This document shows positions 52,897 through 64,000 of a DNA stretch of 64,000 bases, piece by piece. The DNA lies in the NCBI GenBank assembly GCA_027459765.1, contig DAIDHD010000083.1, positions 62,001-126,000 on the forward strand, written 5' to 3'. A program made the position numbers and the translations under genes. The first letter of the stretch is position 1. Each line of letters opens with the position of its first letter. The notes under the pieces are model-generated. The model was not told where the DNA came from. It did no database searches and was given only the letters and a program-made list of their open reading frames with translations. This stretch comes from Gammaproteobacteria bacterium. GTDB lineage: Bacteria; Pseudomonadota; Gammaproteobacteria; Steroidobacterales; Steroidobacteraceae.

Positions 52897-54236
52897 CCGT
52901 TTCACGCCGCTCCTTGTTGCGCGCCGCCGGCACCGCCGCGCTCGGCACCGCCGCGCTCGGCGTCGCCGCCGAAGGCGCGACGGCCGCCGCGACGCCGGAA
53001 ACGGCACTGAGCCCGCCGTTGCGCCGGCGCGCTGCGGCCGGATCGGTGCGGACCCTGAACGGCTGGAGCCTGCCGTTCAGGATGGACGGCGGGGTCAAGG
53101 AGTTTCATCTGGTCGCGGAGGAAGTGGAGCACGAGTTCGCACCGGGCTGCCGGGCCAAGTGCTGGGGTTACAACGGCAGTACGCCCGGGCCCACGCTCGA
53201 GGCCGTGGAGGGGGATCGGGTGCGCGTGCTGGTCACGAACCGCCTGCCTGAACCCACGTCGATACACTGGCACGGCGTGTTGCTGCCGTCGGGAATGGAT
53301 GGTGTCAGCGGCCTCTCGCAGCCGGCCATCGGTCCGGGCGAGACCTTCGCATACGAGTTCACGCTCAGGCAGCACGGCACCCACATGTATCACCCCCACG
53401 CCGACGAGATGACACAGATGGCGGTGGGCATGATGGGCATGTTCATCATCCACCCGGCCGGTCACGAGCACGAACCGATCGACCGGGAATTCGCCTTCCT
53501 GCTGCACAATTGGGCGCTGCGACCCGGAACGTTCCGGCCGGATCCGTCGATCATGCTGGAATTCGACCTGTGGACGTTCAACGGCAAGGTCTTCCCCGCG
53601 ATCGAACCGCTGGTGGTGCGCGCCGGCGAACGGGTGCGTGTGCGCATCGGCAATCTCTCCATGTGGAACCACCCCGTCCACCTGCACGGCCACCAGTTCG
53701 AGGTCACGGGATCGGACGGGGGCCGGTGGCCCAAGGAACGCTGGCGGCGCGAGGTCACCGAGATCGTGGGGGTGGGGCAGACGCGCGACATCGAGTTCGT
53801 GGCGGCGCCGGGCGACTGGGCGTTGCACTGTCACATGTCTCATCACACCATGAACGCCATGGGTCACGGCATTCCGAACGTGCTGGGAGCGAACATCGCG
53901 GCTGCCGACCAGGATCTCGCCGCGCTCCTGCCGGGGATGATGAACATGGGCGCCGACGGCATGTACAAACACGAACAGCACGTCGAGATGATGGGACTTC
54001 AGGGACCGGCGAATACCTTGCCCATGATGGGCGGCCGCGGTCCGTACGGTCCGCTGGGCATGGGCGGCATGTTCACGGTCGTCAAGGCGCGCGCCGGCCT
54101 GGCGGCCGACGACTATCGCGACCCCGGCTGGTACGCCGCACCGGCGCAAACCATGGCGAAGCGCGTCAGCGAGGACCCGGATTTCGGAACTCCCGTGCGC
54201 CGTTCGCCGGCGTCGCCAGCGACGGGGTCGTCATGA
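52893..54236 (+). CDS. Tat-exported multicopper oxidase, copy 3
   Basis: MTVSRRSLLRAAG; HWHG, HPVHLHGHQF, HCHMSHHTMNAM. Confidence 0.92.
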   Translation: MTVSRRSLLRAAGTAALGTAALGVAAEGATAAATPETALSPPLRRRAAAGSVRTLNGWSLPFRMDGGVKEFHLVAEEVEHEFAPGCRAKCWGYNGSTPGPTLEAVEGDRVRVLVTNRLPEPTSIHWHGVLLPSGMDGVSGLSQPAIGPGETFAYEFTLRQHGTHMYHPHADEMTQMAVGMMGMFIIHPAGHEHEPIDREFAFLLHNWALRPGTFRPDPSIMLEFDLWTFNGKVFPAIEPLVVRAGERVRVRIGNLSMWNHPVHLHGHQFEVTGSDGGRWPKERWRREVTEIVGVGQTRDIEFVAAPGDWALHCHMSHHTMNAMGHGIPNVLGANIAAADQDLAALLPGMMNMGADGMYKHEQHVEMMGLQGPANTLPMMGGRGPYGPLGMGGMFTVVKARAGLAADDYRDPGWYAAPAQTMAKRVSEDPDFGTPVRRSPASPATGSS

Positions 54237-54589
54237 AGCCGTCGACACTCGCACTCGTCCTCGTCTGCGCCGCATTCAGCGCCAGCGCCGCCGCTCACGC
54301 CCATCTGCATGCCTCGGTGCCTGCCGACCACGCCACCGTGTCGGCGGCGCCGAGGCAGTTGAGCCTCGCGTTCAATGAATCCGTGGTGCTGACCGCGCTG
54401 ACCATCCAGAAGGGCGATTCGGCACCAACCCGGCTCGGACCGCTGGCGGACGCCGGCGCCGCGGAATTCAAATTCGAACTTCCCTCCCTCGACGACGGTA
54501 GCTACGTCGTCAAGTGGCGCGCCATCAGTGCCGATGGGCACATCATGGCCGGAAAATTCACGTTCACGGTCCGATCTGCGGCGCCCTGA
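54233..54589 (+). CDS. copC: CopC-like protein, copy 3
   Basis: MKPSTLALVLVCAAFSASAAAHAHLHASVPADHATVSAAPRQLSLAFNESV. Confidence 0.9.
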   Translation: MKPSTLALVLVCAAFSASAAAHAHLHASVPADHATVSAAPRQLSLAFNESVVLTALTIQKGDSAPTRLGPLADAGAAEFKFELPSLDDGSYVVKWRAISADGHIMAGKFTFTVRSAAP

Positions 54590-54640
54590 GACGACGTTGC
54601 GCCGGGATCGCGGGGCGTCGCCCGCTTGCGGGAACCTGAC

Positions 54641-55504
54641 ATGACCCTGGACGCGGCATCGATCGCGTTGCAGGCGATCGCATACCTCGCGTTGCTGCAG
54701 GCGGCTGGCGGGGTGATGTACCTCGGGTCCGTGGGCGCACCCATGAGGGCAGGGCGGGAGGCGGTGGTGGCGCTGATCCGGCGTGCGGCGGCGCTCGGCA
54801 TCGCGGCCGCGCTGATGCACGCCGCGTTCGAGGCTGGACGCATGGCCGGAGAATTCGCCGGCATGGCGGACGGCCGCTTGCAGCGGTTGGTGTGGTTCGG
54901 ACCCGCCGGTGAGGCCACCGTTGTGCGTGCCGCGGCGCTGACGATCCTCGCGATGCGCTGGAATCACGGGGCCGCGCGGATCGGGACGGTTCGAACCGCC
55001 GCCGCCGTCCTCGCCGTCCTGTCGCTGTTGACGGTCGGGCACACCGCGACGAATCCGGCACGCGGCGTGCTCGCGCCGCTGCTCGCGCTGCACCTGCTGG
55101 TGGCGGCGTGGTGGTTCGGTTCGCTGTTGCCGCTCGCCTGTGCGGCCCGCCTCGAAATGCCCGACACCGCAGGCCGCTGCGTACACCGATTCTCGGTCGT
55201 GGCCGGTTGGCTGGTGCCGTGCATGGCAGTCGCGGGTCTCGCCTTGGCCTGGCTGCTCACCGGCGGGCGATTCGATGGCACCCAGCCGTACGATCTGGCG
55301 CTGCTCGCCAAGGCGGCCGGCTTCTCCTCGGCGCTGGCGCTCGCGGCGCTCAACCGCTGGCGACTGGCACCCGCGCTCGCGAGCGGGCGGCCGCAGGCGG
55401 TACGCCGGTTCGGTCTCAGCCTGGTAGTGGAGACGGTCCTGCTCGCCGCGGTCGTGGTCGTGACCGCGGCCATGACCAGCCTCTTCTCGCCGGAATCGGC
55501 CTAG
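54641..55504 (+). CDS. copD: CopD-like protein, copy 3
   Basis: multi-TM, HLLVAAWWFGSLLPL; position after copC. Confidence 0.82.
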   Translation: MTLDAASIALQAIAYLALLQAAGGVMYLGSVGAPMRAGREAVVALIRRAAALGIAAALMHAAFEAGRMAGEFAGMADGRLQRLVWFGPAGEATVVRAAALTILAMRWNHGAARIGTVRTAAAVLAVLSLLTVGHTATNPARGVLAPLLALHLLVAAWWFGSLLPLACAARLEMPDTAGRCVHRFSVVAGWLVPCMAVAGLALAWLLTGGRFDGTQPYDLALLAKAAGFSSALALAALNRWRLAPALASGRPQAVRRFGLSLVVETVLLAAVVVVTAAMTSLFSPESA

Positions 55505-55944
55505 GGAAGATCGTCCTCGGCGGTGCGGCGCGCGGTCTTGCCGGGCTTGCGTGCCGCCGCCCGTGCGGGCCGCTCCGCCTTCGGGCGAAACGCGCGCAGT
55601 GTTTCCACGTGGTGCTGCAGACGCAGTGCGATCCGATCACAAACCAGATCGCAGAGGTCGTAGACCACCTCGTCCGCGATGCGGTAGTAGGCGGCCGTGC
55701 CCCGTGCGTGGCGGGCCACGAAGCCCAGGCGCGCGAGCACGCCGAGGTGCTTTGAGACGTTCGCCTGGCTGCAGTCGAGCCGCGCCGTCAGCTCGTTCAC
55801 GTTCCGCGGTCCCGAGCGCAGCTCGTTCAGGATCCGCAGGCGCAGCGGCTCCGACAGCGCCTGGAAGTAGGCGGCCACGTGCGGCAGGGCGAGCGGATCG
55901 AGCTGATTCAACTTCTTGCAGAGACGGCGGCCATCGGTGCGCAC
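55501..55944 (-). CDS. ArsR/SmtB-family regulator
   Basis: LSEPLRLRILNELRSGPRNVNELTARLDCSQANVSKHLGVLARLGFVARHARGTAAYYRIAD; DLCDLVCD. Confidence 0.9.
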   Translation of the reverse strand: MRTDGRRLCKKLNQLDPLALPHVAAYFQALSEPLRLRILNELRSGPRNVNELTARLDCSQANVSKHLGVLARLGFVARHARGTAAYYRIADEVVYDLCDLVCDRIALRLQHHVETLRAFRPKAERPARAAARKPGKTARRTAEDDLP

Positions 55945-56018
55945 AGGATAGCATCTCCACCTATTGAAACGTCAATAACTATACAGTAATATAGTCACAA
56001 AGCATAGGAAAAACCGCG

Positions 56019-57074
56019 ATGCGCAAGCTAGTTCGATGGACTCTTCCCGCTCTGGTCGGTGTGGTCGGTTTGCCCCTGGCGGCCGCGGCTGCGGACCAGC
56101 CCGACACCCTGGTGATCGGGGCCGGATCGGCGCCGCCGAGGCTGGTCGCGCCGGGCCAGGTGGAGGCCGTGCGACAGGCGCAACTCGCGGCGCAGGCCTC
56201 GGGGCGGATCACCGAGGTGTTGGTGCGTAGCGGTGAGATGGTTCGCCAGGGCCAGGTATTGCTGCGCATCGACTCTCCCGCTGCGCAAGCGGCGGCGGCC
56301 GAAGGTGACGCGCAGGCGGGAGCGGCCGCTGCGCAGGCGGCGAGCGCGCGCGCGGATTTCGCCCGCAGCCAGCGCTTGCACGACAAGGGCTACATCAGCG
56401 ATGCCGCCTTCGAACGCGCGCGCGCGCAGCTGCAGGCCGTCGAGGCCCAGGCGGCGGCCTCCGCGGCGCACGCCAAGGCGGCGCGCACGTCGGCGAGTTG
56501 GGAGGCGTTGCGCGCTCCCTACGACGGCCGCGTGACCGCCGTGCGCGTCGCGGCCGGTGATCTGGCCTCGCCGGGCGAACCGCTGGTGAGCGTCTATGCA
56601 CCCGGCGCCATGCGGGTCATCGCCGACGTGCCCACCGACGTCGCGGGCCGTCTGGCGACCGACAGGCCGGTGCAGCTTGCCTACCAGGCGGGGGCTTGCG
56701 CACGCGCACCGACGCAGGTGGACTCCTGGGTGGTGGTGCCCGCCGTCGATCCGCGCAGCCGCAGCGTCGGAGTGCGTGTCGAAATCGCCGCCGCGCCGGA
56801 CTGCCTGCCGGGAACCCTGGTGCAAGTGAGTGTGCCGCTGCGAGGCACGCAGTCGATACTTTTGGTGCCGCCGGCCGCGGTTATTCGACGCGGCGAACTG
56901 CAGGCCGTGTACGTGGTCGGCACGGACGGGCGCGTGTCCTTGCGGCAGATCCGGCTCGGCGAGTCGCGTGCGGACGGAATCGAGGTGCTCGCCGGCCTCG
57001 ACCCCGGCGAACGGATCGTGCGCGACGTCACTCGTCTGCGGGTGCCGGCCGCCGGGCGGGGTGAGCTGCCGTGA
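56019..57074 (+). CDS. RND efflux periplasmic adaptor
   Basis: GQVEAVRQAQLAAQASGRITEVLVRSGEMVRQGQVLLRID. Confidence 0.9.
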   Translation: MRKLVRWTLPALVGVVGLPLAAAAADQPDTLVIGAGSAPPRLVAPGQVEAVRQAQLAAQASGRITEVLVRSGEMVRQGQVLLRIDSPAAQAAAAEGDAQAGAAAAQAASARADFARSQRLHDKGYISDAAFERARAQLQAVEAQAAASAAHAKAARTSASWEALRAPYDGRVTAVRVAAGDLASPGEPLVSVYAPGAMRVIADVPTDVAGRLATDRPVQLAYQAGACARAPTQVDSWVVVPAVDPRSRSVGVRVEIAAAPDCLPGTLVQVSVPLRGTQSILLVPPAAVIRRGELQAVYVVGTDGRVSLRQIRLGESRADGIEVLAGLDPGERIVRDVTRLRVPAAGRGELP

Positions 57075-60000
57075 CGACGCCCGCCACCGAGCACGGCGCG
57101 CACCTCGGCATCGCCGGGCGCACCGCGCGCGCATTCCAGGATTCGCGTCTGACCCCGCTGCTGGCGCTGGTCGCGCTGCTGCTCGGCGTGTTCGCGGTGC
57201 TGGTGACGCCGCGCGAGGAGGAGCCGCAGATCAACGTCACCATGGCCAACGTGCTCATCCCGTTCCCCGGGGCGTCGGTGCGCGACGTCGAGCAGATGGT
57301 CGCCGGTCCCGCGGAGCAGGTTCTCGGGCAGATGGCGGGACTCGAACACGTCGCCTCGGTGTCACGGCCTGGAATGGCCGTGCTCACGGTGCAGTTCAAG
57401 GTCGGTGTGCCGCGTACCGAGGCGCTGGTGCGCCTGCACGACACCCTGGTCGACAACCGCGACTGGCTCCCGCCGGGCCTCGGCGCGGGTGAGCCCGTCG
57501 TCAAGCCGAAGGGCATCGACGACGTGCCCACCCTCGCCGTGACGCTCTACGATCGCCGCGCCGATGGCAGCGGATACTCGCTGGAACGCGTGGCGCACGC
57601 GATGGAGGCGGAACTCAAGCGCGTCCCCGGCACGCGCGAGGTGACGACGATCGGCGGGCCCGGTCGCGCCATCAACGTCGACCTGGACGCGGCGGCCCTG
57701 CGTGCCTCCGGCGTGACCGTGCAGGAACTCGCGCTCGCGATTCGCTCGGCCAATGCCGGCATGCCCGTCGGCGAGCTCGTCAGCGGCAACGAAAGCGTGC
57801 GGCTCGACGCCGGCGAGTGGTTCCGGGACGCGGCGGATCTCGGCACGCTGGTAGTCGCCGTCCGCGACGGTCGTCCGGTGTACCTGCGCGACCTCGCGAG
57901 GATCAGCGACGGGCCGCCGCAGCCCCAGCGCTATGTCTGGTACGGCACCGCGGGCAAGGACGCAGGCGAGTTCCCGGCCGTCACGGTCGCCGTGACCAAG
58001 AAGCCCGGCGAGAACGCGGTCGAGGTCGCGGCGCGTCTGCGCGAACGCATCGCCAACCTCGAAGAGACCGTGATACCGCAGGGCGTGGGCGTCGCCATCA
58101 GCCGCGACTACGGCGCCACCGCCAACGAAAAGGCGCTGAAGCTCATCGAGAAGCTGCTGTTCGCAACCAGCACCGTCGTGGCACTCGTGTTCTTCACGAT
58201 GGGCAGGCGCGAAGCGCTGATCGTCGGCGTCGCGGTGGCGCTGACGTTGACGGTCACGCTGTTCGCCTCCTGGGCCTGGGGATTCACCCTCAATCGCGTC
58301 AGCCTATTCGCGCTCATATTTTCGATCGGCATCCTGGTCGACGACGCCATCGTCGTGGTGGAGAACGTCCACCGACATCGGCAACTCGAGCCAACCGTGC
58401 CGCTCGCGGCGCTGATCCCGCGGGCCGTGGACGAGGTCGGTGGCCCGACCATTCTCGCGACCTTCACGGTGATCGCGGCGCTGCTGCCGATGGCGTTCGT
58501 CACCGGGCTCATGGGGCCGTACATGGGGCCGATTCCCATCAACGCCTCGATGGGCATGATGATCTCGCTGGCGGTCGCTTTCGTGTTGACCCCGTGGCTG
58601 GCGCTGCGGCTGTTCGCCCGCGCCGGCGGCGCACACGGCGCCGCGCACGGCGGTGGCGGAGCGGCGGCGCGCCTGATGCCGTGGGTGCGGCGGATCTTCG
58701 GCAGGTTCCTCGATCCGCGCGACGGTCGGCGCAACCGGCGCCTGCTCTGGGCCGGCATCGGCGCCCTCATCCTGGCGTCGCTCGCGCTGCCGGCGCTGCG
58801 GCTGGTGGTTCTCAAGATGCTGCCGTTCGACAACAAGTCGGAGTTCCAGGTGGTCGTGGACATGCCTGCCGGGACGCCGCTCGAGCGCACCGCCGCGGCG
58901 TTGCACGCGCTCGGCGCGGTGCTCGCCACGGTACCCGAGGTGCGCGACTACCAGGCGTACGCGGGCACCGCGTCGCCCATCAATTTCAACGGCCTGGTGC
59001 GCCAGTACTATCTGCGCGCCGCTCCGGAGCTCGGCGACATCCAGGTCAACCTCGTCGACAAGAGCCACCGCCACGACCAGAGCCACGCCATCGCCACTCG
59101 CGTCAGGCCGCTGCTGGCGCCGGTGGCGGCGCGTTATGGCGCCGTCGTCAAGGTGGTCGAAGTGCCTCCGGGGCCGCCGGTGCTCGCGCCGATCGTCGCG
59201 GAGGTGTACGGCCCGGACGCCGCGGGACGGGCGCAACTGGCGCGCGAGTTGCGCGGCATCTTTGCGGGCACCGCCGGGGTGGTCGACGTCGACTCGAGCC
59301 TGATCGCAGCGGCGCCCCGCCAGGTTCTCACTGTCGACCGCGCACAGGCGGCGCGGCTGGGTGTGTCCCTCGGCGACGTCGTGGCGACGCTGCGCGCCGG
59401 CCTGGCGGGCACGGACGCGGGGTTCCTGCACGACGGCAGCAAGTATCCGGTGCCGCTGCGGTTGCGGCTGCCGGCGAATACCCAGGGATCGCTGGCGGCG
59501 GTCTCCGCCCTGCGCGTGCGCGCGGGCAACGGCGACGAGGTGCCGCTCGGTTCGCTGCTGCGGATCGAGGACGGCTCGGTGGAGCAGCCGGCCTATCACA
59601 AGGACCTGCTGCCGGTGACCTACGTCGTCGGTGACATGGCAGGCCACATCGACAGCCCTCTGTACGGCATGTTCGCCATGCGTGCGCGGCTCGGTGCGCT
59701 CACCGCCGCCGACGGTGGACCGGTCGCCGAATACTTCATCCACCAGCCGAGCGATCCGTATCGCGGCTACGCCGTGAAGTGGGACGGCGAGTGGCAGGTC
59801 ACCTACGAGACCTTTCGCGACATGGGCGCCGCCTACGCCGTCGGCCTGATCCTGATCTACCTGCTGGTGGTGGCGCAGTTCGGCTCCTACGGCCTGCCGT
59901 TGATCATCATGGCGCCGATACCCCTCACGCTGATCGGCGTGATGCCCGGCCACGCACTGCTCGGCGCGCCGTTCACGGCGACGTCGATGATCGGCATGAT

Positions 60001-60322
60001 CGCGCTCGCCGGCATCATCGTGCGCAATTCGATACTGCTGGTCGACTTCATCCGCCTGCAGACCGGCGCGGGCGTGCCCTTGGCCGACGCCGTGATGGCC
60101 TCCGTGGCGACGCGCGCCCAGCCCATCGCGCTCACTGCGCTCGCCGCCATGCTCGGTGCGCTGTTCATCCTCGACGATCCGATCTTCAACGGGCTCGCGA
60201 TCTCGCTGATCTTCGGGATCCTGGTCTCGACGGTTCTCACTCTGGTAGTGATCCCGCTGTTGTATTTCGCAGTTCACGGGCGTTCGGTTGCGCCCCCGAA
60301 AAATCAAGGAGATGCATCATGA
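57071..60322 (+). CDS. RND efflux permease
   Basis: 1083 aa; VTPREEEPQINVTMANVLIPFPGASVRDVEQMVAGPAEQ; IGILVDDAIVVVENVHRH. Confidence 0.93.
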   Translation: MTTPATEHGAHLGIAGRTARAFQDSRLTPLLALVALLLGVFAVLVTPREEEPQINVTMANVLIPFPGASVRDVEQMVAGPAEQVLGQMAGLEHVASVSRPGMAVLTVQFKVGVPRTEALVRLHDTLVDNRDWLPPGLGAGEPVVKPKGIDDVPTLAVTLYDRRADGSGYSLERVAHAMEAELKRVPGTREVTTIGGPGRAINVDLDAAALRASGVTVQELALAIRSANAGMPVGELVSGNESVRLDAGEWFRDAADLGTLVVAVRDGRPVYLRDLARISDGPPQPQRYVWYGTAGKDAGEFPAVTVAVTKKPGENAVEVAARLRERIANLEETVIPQGVGVAISRDYGATANEKALKLIEKLLFATSTVVALVFFTMGRREALIVGVAVALTLTVTLFASWAWGFTLNRVSLFALIFSIGILVDDAIVVVENVHRHRQLEPTVPLAALIPRAVDEVGGPTILATFTVIAALLPMAFVTGLMGPYMGPIPINASMGMMISLAVAFVLTPWLALRLFARAGGAHGAAHGGGGAAARLMPWVRRIFGRFLDPRDGRRNRRLLWAGIGALILASLALPALRLVVLKMLPFDNKSEFQVVVDMPAGTPLERTAAALHALGAVLATVPEVRDYQAYAGTASPINFNGLVRQYYLRAAPELGDIQVNLVDKSHRHDQSHAIATRVRPLLAPVAARYGAVVKVVEVPPGPPVLAPIVAEVYGPDAAGRAQLARELRGIFAGTAGVVDVDSSLIAAAPRQVLTVDRAQAARLGVSLGDVVATLRAGLAGTDAGFLHDGSKYPVPLRLRLPANTQGSLAAVSALRVRAGNGDEVPLGSLLRIEDGSVEQPAYHKDLLPVTYVVGDMAGHIDSPLYGMFAMRARLGALTAADGGPVAEYFIHQPSDPYRGYAVKWDGEWQVTYETFRDMGAAYAVGLILIYLLVVAQFGSYGLPLIIMAPIPLTLIGVMPGHALLGAPFTATSMIGMIALAGIIVRNSILLVDFIRLQTGAGVPLADAVMASVATRAQPIALTALAAMLGALFILDDPIFNGLAISLIFGILVSTVLTLVVIPLLYFAVHGRSVAPPKNQGDAS

Positions 60323-60528
60323 CTTCCTGGCAAATGACTCGTGTGGTGGCGGGTGCGTTCGTGTTGCTGTCGCTCGCGCTGGGCGTCCAGGGAAGTCCGC
60401 TCTACGTGAGCGGCTACTGGCTCTGGTTCACCGCCTTCGTGGGCGTGAACCTGCTGCAGAGCGGTCTCACTCGCTGGTGCCTGATGGAGCGGATCCTGCG
60501 GGCGTTCGGTTTGCGTGAGGGGACTTGA
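60319..60528 (+). CDS. DUF2892-like small inner membrane protein
   Basis: RVVAGAFVLLSLALGVQGSPLYVSGYWLWFTAFVGVNLLQSGLTRWCLMERIL. Confidence 0.82.
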   Translation: MTSWQMTRVVAGAFVLLSLALGVQGSPLYVSGYWLWFTAFVGVNLLQSGLTRWCLMERILRAFGLREGT

Positions 60529-60547
60529 GTCGGCGGAGCCATCCAAC

Positions 60548-63339
<2,792 letters not shown>

Positions 63340-63345
63340 CTGAAA

Positions 63346-63753
63346 TCATAGCCAGAGCAGCGCACCCTCGGGCCGCTTGGTGAGGGCCACGGAGACGATG
63401 TAGCCGAAGGTCAGCAGCGCGAGCGCCCACGCCGCCGCGCGCAAGGCTTTCGGGCGCGGGGCGCGCCCGGGTGCGGTTCGCCGCAGCGCGACCGAACCCA
63501 GGCCTATGTAGACCAGCAGACCGAGGATCTTGGCGCTCACCCAAGGAGACCGCCATGGCGGCAGACGCAGAATCCAGAGCATGCCGAGCGCCGATGCCAG
63601 CAGCAAGGTGTCCACGACGTGCGGCAGGGTGCGTGCGAGCCGATGTCGGATCCAGCGGGCGTCGATGAGATTGCCGATGCCGCGGGCAATGAAGCCGGTG
63701 AGCGACACCGTCACCATGGTGACGTGCAAGGCGCGAAGGGTGGTGTAGTTCAA
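63346..63753 (-). CDS. SirB-family membrane protein
   Basis: LRALHVTMVTVSLTGFIARG...PHVVDTLLLASALGMLWI...PWVSAKILGLLVYIGLGSVALRR; TTG start inferred. Confidence 0.7.
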   Translation of the reverse strand: MNYTTLRALHVTMVTVSLTGFIARGIGNLIDARWIRHRLARTLPHVVDTLLLASALGMLWILRLPPWRSPWVSAKILGLLVYIGLGSVALRRTAPGRAPRPKALRAAAWALALLTFGYIVSVALTKRPEGALLWL

Positions 63754-63850
63754 GAGCGGTGTTCCCCCGAGATGGCGCACGCCGTGCAACCCTGCGTGCG
63801 CGGTGAGATACTCGCACGAGGCCAGCCCGAGCCGCGAGAGGCATCGAGTC

Positions 63851-64000
63851 ATGAGCGATCCCACCGATCCGGATGACGCCGCCGGCGGCAGCGCGCCCTG
63901 CATGTTGCACGACATCGGACCCGACGGCGCTCCGATGGACCGCCAGCAGGCGACCGATGTCGCCCGCTGGCGCAAGGCCGAACGGGAGCGTCTCCTCGCG
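63851..64000 (+). CDS. N-terminus of a protein running off the window, possibly 5-formyltetrahydrofolate cyclo-ligase-like
   Basis: MSDPTDPDDAAGGSAPCMLHDIGPDGAPMDRQQATDVARWRKAERERLLA, open to the window end. Confidence 0.45.
   Translation, partial: MSDPTDPDDAAGGSAPCMLHDIGPDGAPMDRQQATDVARWRKAERERLLA

Noticed and set aside
58304-60307. 667-aa minus ORF opposite the RND permease
   Set aside because: Antisense shadow ORF; Arg/His/Asp-rich with no domain pattern.

Overview
The window is a high-GC bacterial heavy-metal resistance region, probably proteobacterial by protein family content. It looks like a tandem array of site-specific integrative elements. Three copies of a tRNA-3'-end-like attachment core (TTCGAATCCCTCTCTCTCCGCCA at 6693-6715 and 45153-45175; one mismatch at 48223-48245) each sit beside paired TGCCAAATC repeats. 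They delimit: (a) the right end of an element that begins before the window; (b) a 38.46 kb element carrying integrase, ars, IS5, cad/czc, copper ATPase, a copper cassette, cus and mer; (c) a 3.07 kb mini-element with integrase, a toxin-antitoxin pair and a DUF protein; (d) a right flank with RRM protein, nnrS, a third copper cassette and an ArsR/RND/sulfide:quinone oxidoreductase cluster. The most interesting signals are these. (1) The element-1 integrase frame runs through the att core into the neighbouring element end, and the frame and tail would be preserved on circularisation. (2) The cassette tolC-like / compact Tat multicopper oxidase / copC / copD occurs three times. Two copies also carry a divergent CnrYXH-like ECF sigma module, a conserved intergenic dyad and two uncharacterised proteins. 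(3) An IS5-family element with CTAG duplication cleanly splits a Met-rich cytochrome c gene that can be rejoined in frame. (4) There is a mer module (merR, merT, merP, GDCCVxC protein) with no merA in the window. All calls come from reading the sequence and the supplied ORF track; no database search was run.
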